Origin: Pseudophaeobacter arcticus DSM 23566
GTDB lineage: Bacteria; Pseudomonadota; Alphaproteobacteria; Rhodobacterales; Rhodobacteraceae
Direction of reading: 5' to 3'
Assembly (NCBI RefSeq): GCF_000473205.1
Contig: NZ_KI421507.1
Coordinates: 3,271,057 to 3,335,056 of the forward strand
Length of the DNA: 64,000 nt
This document shows, piece after piece, positions 24,689-33,401 of the stretch. The position numbers were made by a program, and so were the translations under genes. A model generated the notes under the pieces. It saw only the letters and a list, made by a program, of their open reading frames with translations. It was not told the origin of the DNA and ran no database searches. Within the stretch, counting starts at the first letter, position 1; every line of letters begins with the position of its first letter.

Positions 24689-25705
24689 TTAGCGGAAAGG
24701 AGGCGAGTACAGCAGGCCGCCTTTGGTCCACTGTGCGTTCAGGCCACGTGCCAGACCGATGGGAGTTGTCTCACCGATGTTGTCAGCAAAGACTTCACCG
24801 TAGTTACCGCCAGCGGCGATCGCGTTCTTGCCCCAGTCAGCCGACAGGCCAAGCATCTCACCCAGGGTACCTTCGGTGCCCAGGAGACGGTTGATTTCAG
24901 GGTTGTTGGTGCCAGCAGCCATCTCGTTGATGTTCGCAGAGGTAACGCCCAGCTCTTCAGCCGCGATCAGCGCATTCAAAGTCCAGCGCACGACATCGCC
25001 CCACTCGTGGTCGCCGTGACGAACCAGCGGGCCCAGAGGCTCTTTGGAGATGATTTCAGGCAGCAGGGTGTGCGCATCAGGGGATTCAAACGTCGCACGG
25101 GTTGCAGCCAGGCCGGATGCATCAGTGGTGTAAACGTCACAGGCACCTGCCAGGTACTGCTGCTGCGCTTCGGCGTTGGTCTCGATTGGAACCGGCTCGT
25201 AAGAGATGTTGTTCGAGCGGAAGAAGTCAGCCAAGTTCAGCTCGGTGGTGGTGCCGGTCTGAATGCAGACTGTGGCGCCGTCGAGTTCTTTGGCCGAGGA
25301 TACACCCAGCTCTTTGGGAACCATGAAGCCCTGACCGTCGTAGTAGTTCACGCCAGTGAATTCGAACTTCAGGTCAACATCGCGCGAGAAGGTCCAGGTG
25401 GTGTTCCGGGCCAGCATGTCGATTTCGCCAGACGCCAGCGCAGTAAAGCGGGTCTTGCCGGTTGTTGGCACGAATTCAACAGCGTTTCCATCGCCCAGCA
25501 CAGCCGCAGCAACAGCACGACACAAAGCAACGTCAAAGCCTTCCCATTCGCCGCTTGCATTTGGAGCCGCAAAGCCAACCAGACCAGTGGTGACGCCGCA
25601 GTTCAGTTTGCCGCGGGCCTTCACATCGTCCAGGGTGCCAGCAGCAGCTGCACCAGCCGACAGACCGGCAATGGTCAATGCGCCCAAAATTACGGTATTT
25701 TTCAT
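24689..25705 (-). CDS. aapJ: general L-amino acid ABC transporter, periplasmic binding protein
   Basis: The 338-residue protein has a signal peptide (LGALTIAGLSAGAAAA) and the family-3 solute-binding fold: LNCGVTTGLVGFAAP, GFDVALCRAVAAAV, FTALASGEIDMLARNTT and VCIQTGTTTE. These are typical of AapJ/BztA, which binds a wide range of L-amino acids. The ATG at 25705 follows a GAGG box and puts the signal peptide at the N-terminus. It is the first gene of the operon; the promoter should lie in 25706-25934, where an inverted repeat is found. Confidence 0.95.
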   Translation of the reverse strand: MKNTVILGALTIAGLSAGAAAAGTLDDVKARGKLNCGVTTGLVGFAAPNASGEWEGFDVALCRAVAAAVLGDGNAVEFVPTTGKTRFTALASGEIDMLARNTTWTFSRDVDLKFEFTGVNYYDGQGFMVPKELGVSSAKELDGATVCIQTGTTTELNLADFFRSNNISYEPVPIETNAEAQQQYLAGACDVYTTDASGLAATRATFESPDAHTLLPEIISKEPLGPLVRHGDHEWGDVVRWTLNALIAAEELGVTSANINEMAAGTNNPEINRLLGTEGTLGEMLGLSADWGKNAIAAGGNYGEVFADNIGETTPIGLARGLNAQWTKGGLLYSPPFR

Positions 25706-25863
25706 ATTTACCTCTTCCTGATGTTCCACCTATTGCGGTGGTTTTTTTTGCCTGGCACAGCGGTGCCAGAAATGGTGTGAACCGGGAGAAACCCCAATCC
25801 GTACAGGGAGTTTGGGCGCATTCATCAACAAACGTCAAGTGTGGGATCATCAATTTCGATGAC

Positions 25864-25888
25864 CGAATAGCGAACTCTTTGCTATTCG
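25864..25888. promoter_or_regulatory. inverted repeat upstream of aapJ
   Basis: CGAATAGC (25864-25871) and GCTATTCG (25881-25888) form perfect 8-bp arms around a 9-bp centre, 160 bp before aapJ. It may be an operator for amino acid or nitrogen control, or a processed hairpin after the ATP12 gene. No T-run follows it on the minus strand. Confidence 0.4.
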
Positions 25889-25934
25889 ATACAAAATTTC
25901 CCAATGGGGATCAGTCTCGCAATTTGCTGTCTTC

Positions 25935-26639
25935 TCAACAAATATCGTAGAAACTTTTTGCGTGCAAAAAGGCAGTTCGCTTCAACTCTGCGGTCTCCTG
26001 CGCCTCTTCATCAACGCCCCATTGCTCTTCCTGCCAGGTCTCGTCCAGGCGCGAAATCTGCCAAATATCATCCGCTGTGCGCCAATTACGGGCAGCCGCA
26101 AAGCCCAGGACCAGTGACCCGGACATCGACACCAGGTCATGAAAGGCCGCGAGCTGGAAATTATTCAGGTCGTGAACTGCGTCACGCAGCACCGCCAAGG
26201 CCGCCGGATCCTGCCGCGCATGTCGCAGCCCCTGGCGCGTTTCCAGACAGGCACCCAGGGTTTCTTTGGCCCAGTCCAAGGCAGGGTCCCAGTGCTCTGC
26301 CTGACGCATCACCAGCTCCTGCGGGCTATCCGCACGATAGCAAAGCAGGTCCGAATCGCCGTAATCCGCCAACATGTCTGCGACTTCGGCCTGCTGATTC
26401 GAGACCTTATCAATGGCCGCATTGGCAGAGCGGGTATAGGGCATGGTCTCGGGCTTAACTCCCTCCACCTGCGCATCCCACTCTGCGGCAATCGCAGAGG
26501 CCATTTCAAGACTGGGCAGGGTCAGAGAAACCTTGGCAGGCGTCTTAACCCCACGACCGTCCAGAAGAACCGCGAATCCGCCATCAACCTCGACCGCAGA
26601 GACCTCTTTCCAGAACCGCTTTTGCTTCCAATCACTCAT
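25935..26639 (-). CDS. ATP12 family chaperone
   Basis: The 234-residue protein has the ATP12 features: KRFWKEVSAVEVDGGFAVLLDGR at the N-terminus is split over two motifs here (RFWKEV and LLDGRGVKTPA), followed by AAEWDAQ, MPYTRSANAAIDKV and LLCYRAD, and a helical C-terminal half with a TADDIWQ-type end. In mitochondria ATP12 binds the alpha subunit of F1 ATPase during assembly; alphaproteobacterial members are presumed to do the same. It is 3 bp after the HAD gene, the last gene of crcB-rluC-HAD-ATP12. Confidence 0.92.
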   Translation of the reverse strand: MSDWKQKRFWKEVSAVEVDGGFAVLLDGRGVKTPAKVSLTLPSLEMASAIAAEWDAQVEGVKPETMPYTRSANAAIDKVSNQQAEVADMLADYGDSDLLCYRADSPQELVMRQAEHWDPALDWAKETLGACLETRQGLRHARQDPAALAVLRDAVHDLNNFQLAAFHDLVSMSGSLVLGFAAARNWRTADDIWQISRLDETWQEEQWGVDEEAQETAELKRTAFLHAKSFYDIC

Positions 26640-26642
26640 GTC

Positions 26643-27311
26643 TTACGTCTTCCAGATCTGTTGCAACAAGGGCGCCAGCTGGTCAAAACTGCTGATGACA
26701 TGATCCGCGTCCAGTTCGGCAGCCGGGTGATAGCCCCAGTCAACCGCGATGGTGCGGACGCCAGCGGCGCGCCCCATATCTATGTCAAAACTTGTATCCC
26801 CGATCATCACCGCATCGGCAGGCTCAACACCGGTTTCAGCCAGCGCTGTCAAAACCATCGACGGATGAGGCTTGGAGGGGTGGTTGTCCGCAGCCTGCCG
26901 GGTGACAAAACAGTCTAGCCCATGCGCGTCGATCAAAGCATCCAAGCCGCGTTGCGATTTGCCCGTCGCCACCCCCAAAAGATACTCGGGCACCGCGTGC
27001 AATCCGGCCAGGGTTTCGGCGGCACCTGGAAACAACGGCGAATGCCCTGGACCCTGCGCCAACCGTTTGTCCATATAGGCTTGCTTGTAGCCTTCAACCA
27101 ACTGCGCCCGCACCGCTGCGGTCTGATCTGGGGCCAGCTGGTCCATCGCCAAAGGCAGCGACAACCCAACGATGGAAAGGATCTCAGCCCGCGCCGGGAC
27201 CACCAGCCCCTGGCCCTCAAAGGCAAAGCGCATGGCGGAGGCGATGGCATTCTGGCTATCCGCCAGGGTGCCATCGACATCGAACAGGATCAGCCGCAGT
27301 CTGGCGCTCAC
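26643..27311 (-). CDS. HAD-IA family hydrolase (phosphoglycolate phosphatase-like)
   Basis: The 222-residue protein has HAD motif I FDVDGTLADS (about 9-18), motif II VATGKS, motif III with KPHPS and motif IV IGDTSFDIDMG. The alpha-helical cap is of the C1 type found in phosphoglycolate phosphatases and related enzymes. Substrate specificity cannot be read from the sequence. It overlaps rluC by 4 bp, so it is translationally coupled to it. Confidence 0.88.
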   Translation of the reverse strand: MSARLRLILFDVDGTLADSQNAIASAMRFAFEGQGLVVPARAEILSIVGLSLPLAMDQLAPDQTAAVRAQLVEGYKQAYMDKRLAQGPGHSPLFPGAAETLAGLHAVPEYLLGVATGKSQRGLDALIDAHGLDCFVTRQAADNHPSKPHPSMVLTALAETGVEPADAVMIGDTSFDIDMGRAAGVRTIAVDWGYHPAAELDADHVISSFDQLAPLLQQIWKT

Positions 27312-28354
27312 ATCAGCCCCTCAAAAGGATCGTCCGCCGCCAGGTCCTCGGTCCAGCCAAAGGTGTCCCAGCTCTCCTTCATGTGATCCGGCAGCTCTGC
27401 CGTCATCACGATGTCTTTTTTGGTTGTCGGGTGTTCAAACACCAGGCGGCGGGCATGCAGATGCAGCTTTTTGCTGATCACCCCGCCCAACTGAGCCCCC
27501 CAGCCATCGCCCAGGTTTTCCTGGCCCGACCCGCCGTATTTGCCATCGCCAATGATCGGGTGACCAATCTCCGCCATATGCGCCCGCAGCTGATGGGTGC
27601 GCCCGGTCACCGGCTCCATCGCCACCCAAGAGGCCCGTCCCGCAACCCGGTACAGGGTCGCGTAATAGGTATGGGCCCGTTTTGCACCCGGCGTTCTGTC
27701 GATCTCATTGGGATGCACAGCGATCATCTTTTCGCCTTCCCCGGCAGCCCCATGACCGCCTGCTTTGACCAGGCCCGCCTTGATCTCTCCCAGGTAGGGC
27801 GTCGGAACGCCCGCAACCAGCGCCCAGTAGATCTTGCGGGTGTTGCGATGGCGGAAGGCCGCGGTCAGGGATTTGGCCGCAAGCCGGTTGCGCGCCAGCA
27901 CCAGAACGCCAGAGGTATCCTTGTCGAGACGATGTACCAGACGGGGCTTTTCTTCCGCATCAAAGCGCAGGGCATCTGCCAGGCCATCGACGTGCTTGGT
28001 GGTGCCGCTGCCGCCCTGCACCGCCAGACCCGCAGGTTTGTTCAGCACGATGACATCGTCATCCTTGTAGATCACACAGCCCCGGATCATCTTGGCATCC
28101 GCCTCGGAAATCCGCGCGATGCGGGGGGCTGCCGGTTTCAGATCCGACTCAGCCAGGGGCGGCACCCGTACCACCTGCCCTGCTGCAACCCGCGTATTGG
28201 CCTTGACCCGACCGCCATCCAGACGCAGCTCGCCCTTGCGGCACATCTTCTCAATTCGGCCCTGGTTCACATGCGGAAAGAGCCGGCGCAGCCAGCGGTC
28301 GATCCGCTGGTCGTCATCCGCCTCCGCTACGGTAATCATCTGTACGCCGCTCAT
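27308..28354 (-). CDS. rluC: RluA-family pseudouridine synthase
   Basis: The 348-residue protein has an N-terminal S4 RNA-binding domain (DQRIDRWLRRLFPHVNQGRIEK) and the catalytic domain with VHRLDKDTSGVLVLAR, in which the Asp of RLDKDTSG is the nucleophile, then VAMEPVTGRTHQLRAHM. The domain order and length fit RluC, which makes pseudouridines in 23S rRNA. The ATG at 28354 is preferred to one 24 bp upstream because it has a GAGGAG box and forms an ATGA overlap with the crcB stop. Downstream it overlaps the HAD gene. Confidence 0.9.
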   Translation of the reverse strand: MSGVQMITVAEADDDQRIDRWLRRLFPHVNQGRIEKMCRKGELRLDGGRVKANTRVAAGQVVRVPPLAESDLKPAAPRIARISEADAKMIRGCVIYKDDDVIVLNKPAGLAVQGGSGTTKHVDGLADALRFDAEEKPRLVHRLDKDTSGVLVLARNRLAAKSLTAAFRHRNTRKIYWALVAGVPTPYLGEIKAGLVKAGGHGAAGEGEKMIAVHPNEIDRTPGAKRAHTYYATLYRVAGRASWVAMEPVTGRTHQLRAHMAEIGHPIIGDGKYGGSGQENLGDGWGAQLGGVISKKLHLHARRLVFEHPTTKKDIVMTAELPDHMKESWDTFGWTEDLAADDPFEGLM

Positions 28355-28734
28355 GCGAACACTCCTCTTGCGAGCCAAAGGCCCAGGAACAATCCACCAA
28401 CCGACAGGCCGATAGAAAGCAAAACATAGATCGCAGCCTGCCCAAAAGCGCCACGTTCAATGAGGTTGGCCGTCTCCAGAGAGAAGGCCGAAAAGGTGGT
28501 AAAGCCACCCAGAAAACCGGTCATCACCAAGGGGCTGAGATGTGTCAGCCCCTTGTGAGCCGCCGCCACCACAAAGGCCCCCATCAGACAGGAGCCAATC
28601 ACATTCACCGTGATGATGGCGAGCGGAAACTCATGATGGCCAAACAGGCGCAAAACGCCCATTCCCGTCAGGTAGCGCAGCACTGCTCCGCAGGCGCCGC
28701 CAAGGGCGACCAGAGATACCGTTGAAATCATCAA
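28351..28734 (-). CDS. crcB: fluoride efflux channel CrcB/FluC
   Basis: The 127-residue membrane protein has four hydrophobic segments and the Fluc signatures GACGAVLRYL, NVIGSCLMGAF and TGFLGGFTTFSAFSLE, which line the dual-topology dimer pore and the central sodium site. It exports fluoride passively. It is the first gene of an operon with rluC, HAD and ATP12 genes; the overlap with rluC is 4 bp. No fluoride riboswitch pattern was recognised upstream. Confidence 0.94.
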   Translation of the reverse strand: MMISTVSLVALGGACGAVLRYLTGMGVLRLFGHHEFPLAIITVNVIGSCLMGAFVVAAAHKGLTHLSPLVMTGFLGGFTTFSAFSLETANLIERGAFGQAAIYVLLSIGLSVGGLFLGLWLARGVFA

Positions 28735-29024
28735 GGGTCTGTGGCGTGACAGGAACAGGATGTCAAGTTTTAGCCGCTATGCAGCAGCCCCCTTCCTCAC
28801 GTCCAAACAACCGAGACACGCCCCCAGAAAAAACCAAACAGGGGAGATATGCAAACAACACCTATAACCGCTGCATTGACCTGCCAGGGGAAAGCTGAAC
28901 GCCACTCTGGCCCAATTTGTCAAAGACGGCAAAACGGACGCGGGCAAAACACGACGGTTCAAATTTACGGCGATTGATTGCAGTTCACGTCAATAAGCCC
29001 CCCCTAAAAGATGTCCCCTTCAGC
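28735..29024. other. intergenic region between crcB and rarA
   Basis: With the terminator at its right end this gap is 350 bp. It must contain the crcB promoter on the minus strand. No open frame with coding character is found; a 61-codon minus frame at 28777-28962 lacks a ribosome-binding site and has non-coding composition. Confidence 0.5.
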
Positions 29025-29066
29025 TTCATCTTTCCCAAAATACCTCCGCCGGAGGCTGCGGTTTTC
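29025..29066 (-). terminator. palindromic terminator/REP-like element after rarA
   Basis: On the minus strand the palindrome CCTCCGGCGGAGG (29043-29055) is followed by TATTTTGGG and then AAAGATGAAG. I recall very similar strings after many genes in Rhodobacteraceae genomes, so it may be a dispersed repeat that also acts as a terminator. It lies 30 bp after the rarA stop. The dispersal is from memory and not verified here. Confidence 0.55.
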
Positions 29067-29084
29067 CAGCAAGGAAAGCCGCTC

Positions 29085-30404
29085 TTATGAGTTGCGCTGC
29101 AACCGGAGCTTGGCAAAATATTCTGATCGCCGTTTCAACTCGCGCTCAAAGCCACGCTCCACCGGCTGGTACAGCACTGGCCGACGCACCCCATCGGGAA
29201 AGTAGTTCTGGCCGGAAAACCCATCCTTAGCGTCATGATCATAGGCGTAGCCATCGCCATAGCCCTGTTCCGCCATCAGTTTGGTCGGCGCATTCATGAT
29301 ATGTTTGGGCGGCGGCGCCGACCCGGTTTCCTTGGCCAGCCGACGAGCAGCCTTGATGCCGACATAGACCGCGTTGGATTTCGGGGCCAGCGCCAGATAG
29401 ACCGCCGCATTGGCCAGGGCCAGCTCGCCTTCGGGGCTGCCAAGGCGTTCATAGGTGTTCCAGGCATTCAGGCAGACCGTATTGGCCTGTGGGTCCGCCA
29501 GACCGATATCCTCGGTTGACATCATGGTCAGACGCCGCGCCAGAAACCGCGGATCCTCGCCGCCCTCCAGCATCCGCCCCAGCCAATAAAGCGCCGCATC
29601 CGGATCCGACCCACGGATGGATTTATGCAGCGCCGAGATCAGGTTGTAATGTTCATCACCGGATTTGTCATATTTGGAGGCCCGCCGCATCAATCGGGTT
29701 GCCAGCGCCTCGCGCCCCAGGGGGATGTCCACCCGCCAGGCCGCAACCTGTTCAATCAGATTGAGCAGCGTGCGCCCATCGCCATCGGCCATTTCATGCA
29801 GCGCATCCCGCGCCTCGCCGCTCAGCGGCAGGGCCCTGCCCAACTCCCGCTCGGCCCGCTGGGTCAAAAGCTCCAGATCCACCAGCGACAGCCGTTCCAG
29901 CACCAATACCTGCGCCCGTGACAGCACAGCGGCGTTCAGCTCAAACGAAGGGTTTTCGGTGGTGGCCCCAACCAACAAGATGGTGCCATCTTCCATATAG
30001 GGCAAAAACCCATCCTGCTGCGCCTTGTTGAAACGATGGATTTCGTCGACGAACAACAGCGTGCCCTGGCCATTCTGGCGCCGGATCTTGGCGGCCTCAA
30101 ACACCTTGCGCAGGTCTGGAACCCCGGTGAAGATCGCCGAAATCTGGACAAAATGCAGATCCGTCTCCCGTGCCAACAGCCGCGCGATGGTGGTTTTCCC
30201 CACCCCAGGTGGCCCCCAGAAAATCAGCGATGACAGCGAACCTGAGGACAGCATCACCCCCAACGGAGCCTCCTCGCCCAGGACCTGCGCCTGGCCGATC
30301 ACCTCTGCCAGCGATTTGGGCCGCAAACGATCCGCCAGCGGTCTATTCACGCCGGCTGCGGGTTCAGCCTCGGGCTTTGCACCACTGTCAAACAGATCTG
30401 CCAT
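29085..30404 (-). CDS. rarA: replication-associated recombination protein A (RarA/MgsA)
   Basis: The 439-residue AAA+ ATPase has RPKSLAEVIGQ at the N-terminus, Walker A GPPGVGKTT (about 64-72), Walker B with DEIHRFNKAQQD, sensor 1 LVGATTENPSFE, and the C-terminal MgsA region with SIRGSDPDAALYWL and APKSNAVYVG. It acts on stalled replication forks. Length is that of the family. It starts 3 bp after the upstream Deg protease stop, so the two are probably one unit, and a palindromic terminator follows. Confidence 0.94.
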   Translation of the reverse strand: MADLFDSGAKPEAEPAAGVNRPLADRLRPKSLAEVIGQAQVLGEEAPLGVMLSSGSLSSLIFWGPPGVGKTTIARLLARETDLHFVQISAIFTGVPDLRKVFEAAKIRRQNGQGTLLFVDEIHRFNKAQQDGFLPYMEDGTILLVGATTENPSFELNAAVLSRAQVLVLERLSLVDLELLTQRAERELGRALPLSGEARDALHEMADGDGRTLLNLIEQVAAWRVDIPLGREALATRLMRRASKYDKSGDEHYNLISALHKSIRGSDPDAALYWLGRMLEGGEDPRFLARRLTMMSTEDIGLADPQANTVCLNAWNTYERLGSPEGELALANAAVYLALAPKSNAVYVGIKAARRLAKETGSAPPPKHIMNAPTKLMAEQGYGDGYAYDHDAKDGFSGQNYFPDGVRRPVLYQPVERGFERELKRRSEYFAKLRLQRNS

Positions 30405-30407
30405 CGG

Positions 30408-31817
30408 TTAGCGCCGCATATGCAGGCTGACCCGCTGACCACGCCGGTTCAGATCAAACCGAAGCCGACGACCGGCCTGCTCCAGCAGGGCGGGCACATC
30501 CTCAGAGGCGGTCACCTCTTTGCCGTTGATCGCCAGCAGGATATCGCCGGCGTTGATCCCGGCGCGCGCCGCAAAGGGGCCTGGATCCAGCACCGCGACA
30601 CCAGTGGCCGAAAGCGGCAGCTGCAGGCGAACAATGGAAACAGGGTTAATCAGGCCAACTGTCAGCCCTGGAAGGATGCTGTTTTCATTCATCACCACAG
30701 ACCGCGCGGGCGGATCATTGGGGGCGGCAAACATCTCCACCACCAGGGTTTCGCGTGTTTCACCGCGCAGCCGTGTCACCATCGAGGTGCCATCCAGCCC
30801 CGCCACCGACATGCGAAACACCATTTCCGAGGGGGAGTTCACCACCTCGCCGTCGACCTCGGTGATCACGTCGCCAACGTCAAACCCCGCCTTGGCAAAG
30901 GGGCTTTGCGGGTGCAATTCAGAGATCACCATGCCTTCGGGCAGTTCCATGCCCAGCGACCCTGCCAGATCGGCATCCACCGGTTGGCCCGTCATCCCCG
31001 CCCAGGGCCGCTGAAAGCCTTCGGAACCGGCCCGCGCCTGTTTGACAAACTCGCGCACCAGATTGGCCGGGATGGCAAAGCCGATACCGTTGGAGCCACC
31101 AGAACGGCTCAGGATACGGGTATTGATGCCGATAAGATCGCCATTCACGTCAATCAACGCGCCACCAGAATTGCCGGGATTGATCGGCGCATCGGTCTGA
31201 ATGTAATAGCCAAAGCCCTCACCCGAGGCGGTGCCACTGCGCGCCAGACCAGAGACAATGCCACTGCTCACTGTCTGGCCAACGCCAAAAGGGTTGCCGA
31301 TGGCCAGAGCCAGCTCGCCAACCTCGACCTCGTCACTGTTGCGCAGGTTCAAAAACGGCAGGCCCTCAGCGTCTTCGAGCTGCAAAATGGCCAGGTCAGC
31401 AGCCTGATCGGCCAGGATCACACGCGCCACATATTCGCGCTTATCCGTGGTCACCACCCGAATTTCGGTCGCCATGGCCACCACATGGTAGTTGGACACC
31501 ACAATGCCGTCCTCGGACAGGATCACCCCCGAGCCCAGCGAGCTTTCGACTCTGGGGCGCGGGTTGGAAAAATTGCGGAAGAAATCCTCAAAGAATGGAT
31601 CATTCATAAAAGGGGAGCGCTGGTGCTGCGCCTGGCGCACGATCTTGGCGTAGATATTCACCACTGCCGGGGCCGCCTGTTTGACCAGCGGCGCAAATCC
31701 CAAAGAGATCTCTGCCTGCGACTGTGGCACGCGGGTCTCAGCCTGAACCGGGTTCACCGCCGCAAGTGCAAGAGCCAGAGGCAAAATCAGGCGGGCGAAA
31801 AAAGCAGTGCGGATCAT
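30408..31817 (-). CDS. Do-like periplasmic serine protease (DegP/DegQ family)
   Basis: A 469-residue HtrA protease. A signal peptide with cleavage after PVQA (about residue 26) is followed by the trypsin-like domain with His111 (SNYHVV), Asp141 (AADLAIL) and Ser217 (NPGNSGGAL). Two PDZ domains follow, with ITEVDGEVVNSPSEM and ILLAINGKEVTASED. It degrades or refolds damaged periplasmic proteins. A GGGAGAT box precedes the ATG. It is 3 bp upstream of rarA. No sigma-E type promoter could be confirmed by eye. Confidence 0.93.
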   Translation of the reverse strand: MIRTAFFARLILPLALALAAVNPVQAETRVPQSQAEISLGFAPLVKQAAPAVVNIYAKIVRQAQHQRSPFMNDPFFEDFFRNFSNPRPRVESSLGSGVILSEDGIVVSNYHVVAMATEIRVVTTDKREYVARVILADQAADLAILQLEDAEGLPFLNLRNSDEVEVGELALAIGNPFGVGQTVSSGIVSGLARSGTASGEGFGYYIQTDAPINPGNSGGALIDVNGDLIGINTRILSRSGGSNGIGFAIPANLVREFVKQARAGSEGFQRPWAGMTGQPVDADLAGSLGMELPEGMVISELHPQSPFAKAGFDVGDVITEVDGEVVNSPSEMVFRMSVAGLDGTSMVTRLRGETRETLVVEMFAAPNDPPARSVVMNENSILPGLTVGLINPVSIVRLQLPLSATGVAVLDPGPFAARAGINAGDILLAINGKEVTASEDVPALLEQAGRRLRFDLNRRGQRVSLHMRR

Positions 31818-31910
31818 GGGATCTCCCGTAAATGTGTTCCCCTAGGATATGCTGTTGCCGCCGCTCAAATGCAAGCTTTGCCAAACCGCCCTGTTGCGAG
31901 CCCCCCGACC

Positions 31911-31933
31911 CAAAAATGAGCGGGGGAGCTCAT
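31911..31933 (-). terminator. terminator of the DAHP synthase gene
   Basis: ATGAGC (31916-31921) and GCTCAT (31928-31933) pair across a 6-base loop, followed on the minus strand by a run of T, 12 bp after the stop codon. Confidence 0.7.
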
Positions 31934-31945
31934 GCTGCAGCAAGA

Positions 31946-33016
31946 TCATCCCGCCAATTGAGACGGCACAGCCCGACGCGCCTGGACCGCATGGGCCAAT
32001 TTGCGGAGTTCCGCCACGGTTTCCTCCCAGCCAATGCAGCCATCGGTGATCGACTGCCCATAGGTCAGCGGGTCCGCACCCAGATCCTGACGCCCGGCAA
32101 CCAGGTGGCTCTCTATCATCACGCCGGTAATGCGCTGCTCCCCGGCCCGCAGCTGATCGCCAACGTCCTGCAGCACCAGGGGTTGCTTGGCCGGATCCTT
32201 GTCGCTGTTGGCATGGCTGGCATCGATCATCACATGGCCGCGAATACCGTCCTGTTCGGCCTTCTGGCAGGCGGCATCGACCGAGGCCGCAGCATAGTTT
32301 GTACCCCCACCGCCCCGCAGGATCAGGTGGCAATCCGGGTTGCCGCTGGTGGCCGCAATTGCCGCACGACCATTTTTGGCCAGGGCCATGAAATGATGCG
32401 GATGAGCCGAGGAGCGCACCGCATCAATGGCGATCTGCACATTGCCACGGGTGCCGTTTTTGAACCCCACAGGGCAGCTGAGCCCCGAGGCCATCTCGCG
32501 GTGGATCTGGCTTTCGGTGGTGCGCGCACCAATGGCGGCCCAGGCCATCAGATCCGACAGGTATTGCGGCACCGCTGTGTCCAGGAACTCGGTGCCCACC
32601 GGCAGGCCCATCTGATTGATATCCAGCAAGAGCCTGCGCGCCATTTCCAGCCCGTCATTTATGCGGAACGAGCCATCCAGACCAGGGTCATTCACCAGCC
32701 CTTTCCAGCCGCTGATGGTGCGGGGTTTCTCGAAATAGACCCGCATCACAATTTCCAGTTCACCCGCCAGTTCATCGCGCAGGGGTTTCAGGCGCTCAGC
32801 ATATTCAAGGGCGGCCTTGGTGTCGTGGATAGAACAGGGGCCGACCACCACGATCAGGCGGTCGTCAGCGCCGCGCAGCACCTTTTGAATATCAGCGCGG
32901 CTGTTCAGTACCGTCTTGCTGGCCAGATCATTGCTGGGCAGCTTGGCCGCCAGTTCGTCCGGTGAGATCAGCTCCTGCATATCTGTGATGCGGAGGTTTT
33001 CAATATGGGGTGTCAT
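31946..33016 (-). CDS. 3-deoxy-7-phosphoheptulonate (DAHP) synthase, class I
   Basis: The 356-residue enzyme matches AroF/AroG/AroH: VVVGPCSIHD near 57-66, VYFEKPRT, GWKGLVNDP, GARTTESQIHREMASG, PVGFKNGT and IDASHANS. It joins phosphoenolpyruvate and erythrose 4-phosphate, the first step of aromatic amino acid synthesis. Length is that of the E. coli isozymes; which amino acid inhibits it is not evident. It is preceded by a leader peptide with Trp, Phe, Tyr and Phe codons in a row and a terminator, so expression is likely attenuated by aromatic aminoacyl-tRNA supply. A terminator follows. Confidence 0.95.
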   Translation of the reverse strand: MTPHIENLRITDMQELISPDELAAKLPSNDLASKTVLNSRADIQKVLRGADDRLIVVVGPCSIHDTKAALEYAERLKPLRDELAGELEIVMRVYFEKPRTISGWKGLVNDPGLDGSFRINDGLEMARRLLLDINQMGLPVGTEFLDTAVPQYLSDLMAWAAIGARTTESQIHREMASGLSCPVGFKNGTRGNVQIAIDAVRSSAHPHHFMALAKNGRAAIAATSGNPDCHLILRGGGGTNYAAASVDAACQKAEQDGIRGHVMIDASHANSDKDPAKQPLVLQDVGDQLRAGEQRITGVMIESHLVAGRQDLGADPLTYGQSITDGCIGWEETVAELRKLAHAVQARRAVPSQLAG

Positions 33017-33063
33017 CGTCCTAAGGTTCCTTGCGGGAGGCCCTGTCTGCGTGGCGGCGGATA

Positions 33064-33093
33064 CAAAAAAACCGCCATCTGCTGAGGGCGGTT
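33064..33093 (-). terminator. attenuator terminator in the DAHP synthase leader
   Basis: ACCGCC (33071-33076) pairs with GGCGGT (33087-33092) across a 10-base loop, and on the minus strand seven T follow (33064-33070). It lies between the leader peptide and the structural gene, 47 bp before the start codon, which is where an attenuator is expected. Confidence 0.85.
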
Positions 33094-33124
33094 GGTGTGG
33101 TATCTGCTTGTTGCGCGGCTTATG

Positions 33125-33205
33125 TCATCTGCACGCCAAGACCCCTCCGTCCGCCTGTCGGCCCGGACAAAAATAAAACCAGATTGCAGCATAGGTTTGG
33201 GTCAT
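33125..33205 (-). CDS. aromatic amino acid leader peptide of the DAHP synthase gene
   Basis: A 26-codon frame on the minus strand: ATG at 33205, TGA at 33125-33127. Residues 9-12 are Trp-Phe-Tyr-Phe, with another Tyr at 5. A run of all three aromatic codons directly upstream of an intrinsic terminator and the first gene of aromatic synthesis is the textbook arrangement for ribosome-mediated attenuation: stalling at uncharged tRNA would favour an antiterminator. The product itself is not expected to have a function. The GGCGG and GGAGGGG blocks in its 3' half can pair with the left arm of the terminator, a candidate antiterminator. No clear ribosome-binding site is seen in front of the ATG. 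Confidence 0.82.
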   Translation of the reverse strand: MTQTYAAIWFYFCPGRQADGGVLACR

Positions 33206-33401
33206 GTCGGCAACGCTAGCGAAGATTTGGCGGGGTGTCACCAGGAAAGTTGGCGAAGATTTCGGTCGAATTAGCTTTCGCAAGTTTTCAGGAAGACTTC
33301 AGCCAATTGCCAACGTCTGCTTAGAGCCCTTGTGCCCTTTGACATCTCTCACCTGATGCTGCCTTCTAATCAAAATTGTAAAAAGCAAAGTGAGGTACCG
33401 A

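Noticed and set aside
28735..28850. Fluoride riboswitch upstream of crcB
   Set aside because: The conserved pseudoknot core of that riboswitch could not be recognised on the minus strand before the start codon.
30420..31919. 499-codon plus-strand open frame opposite the Deg protease
   Set aside because: Antisense shadow; the minus strand has a complete protease with signal peptide, triad and PDZ domains.
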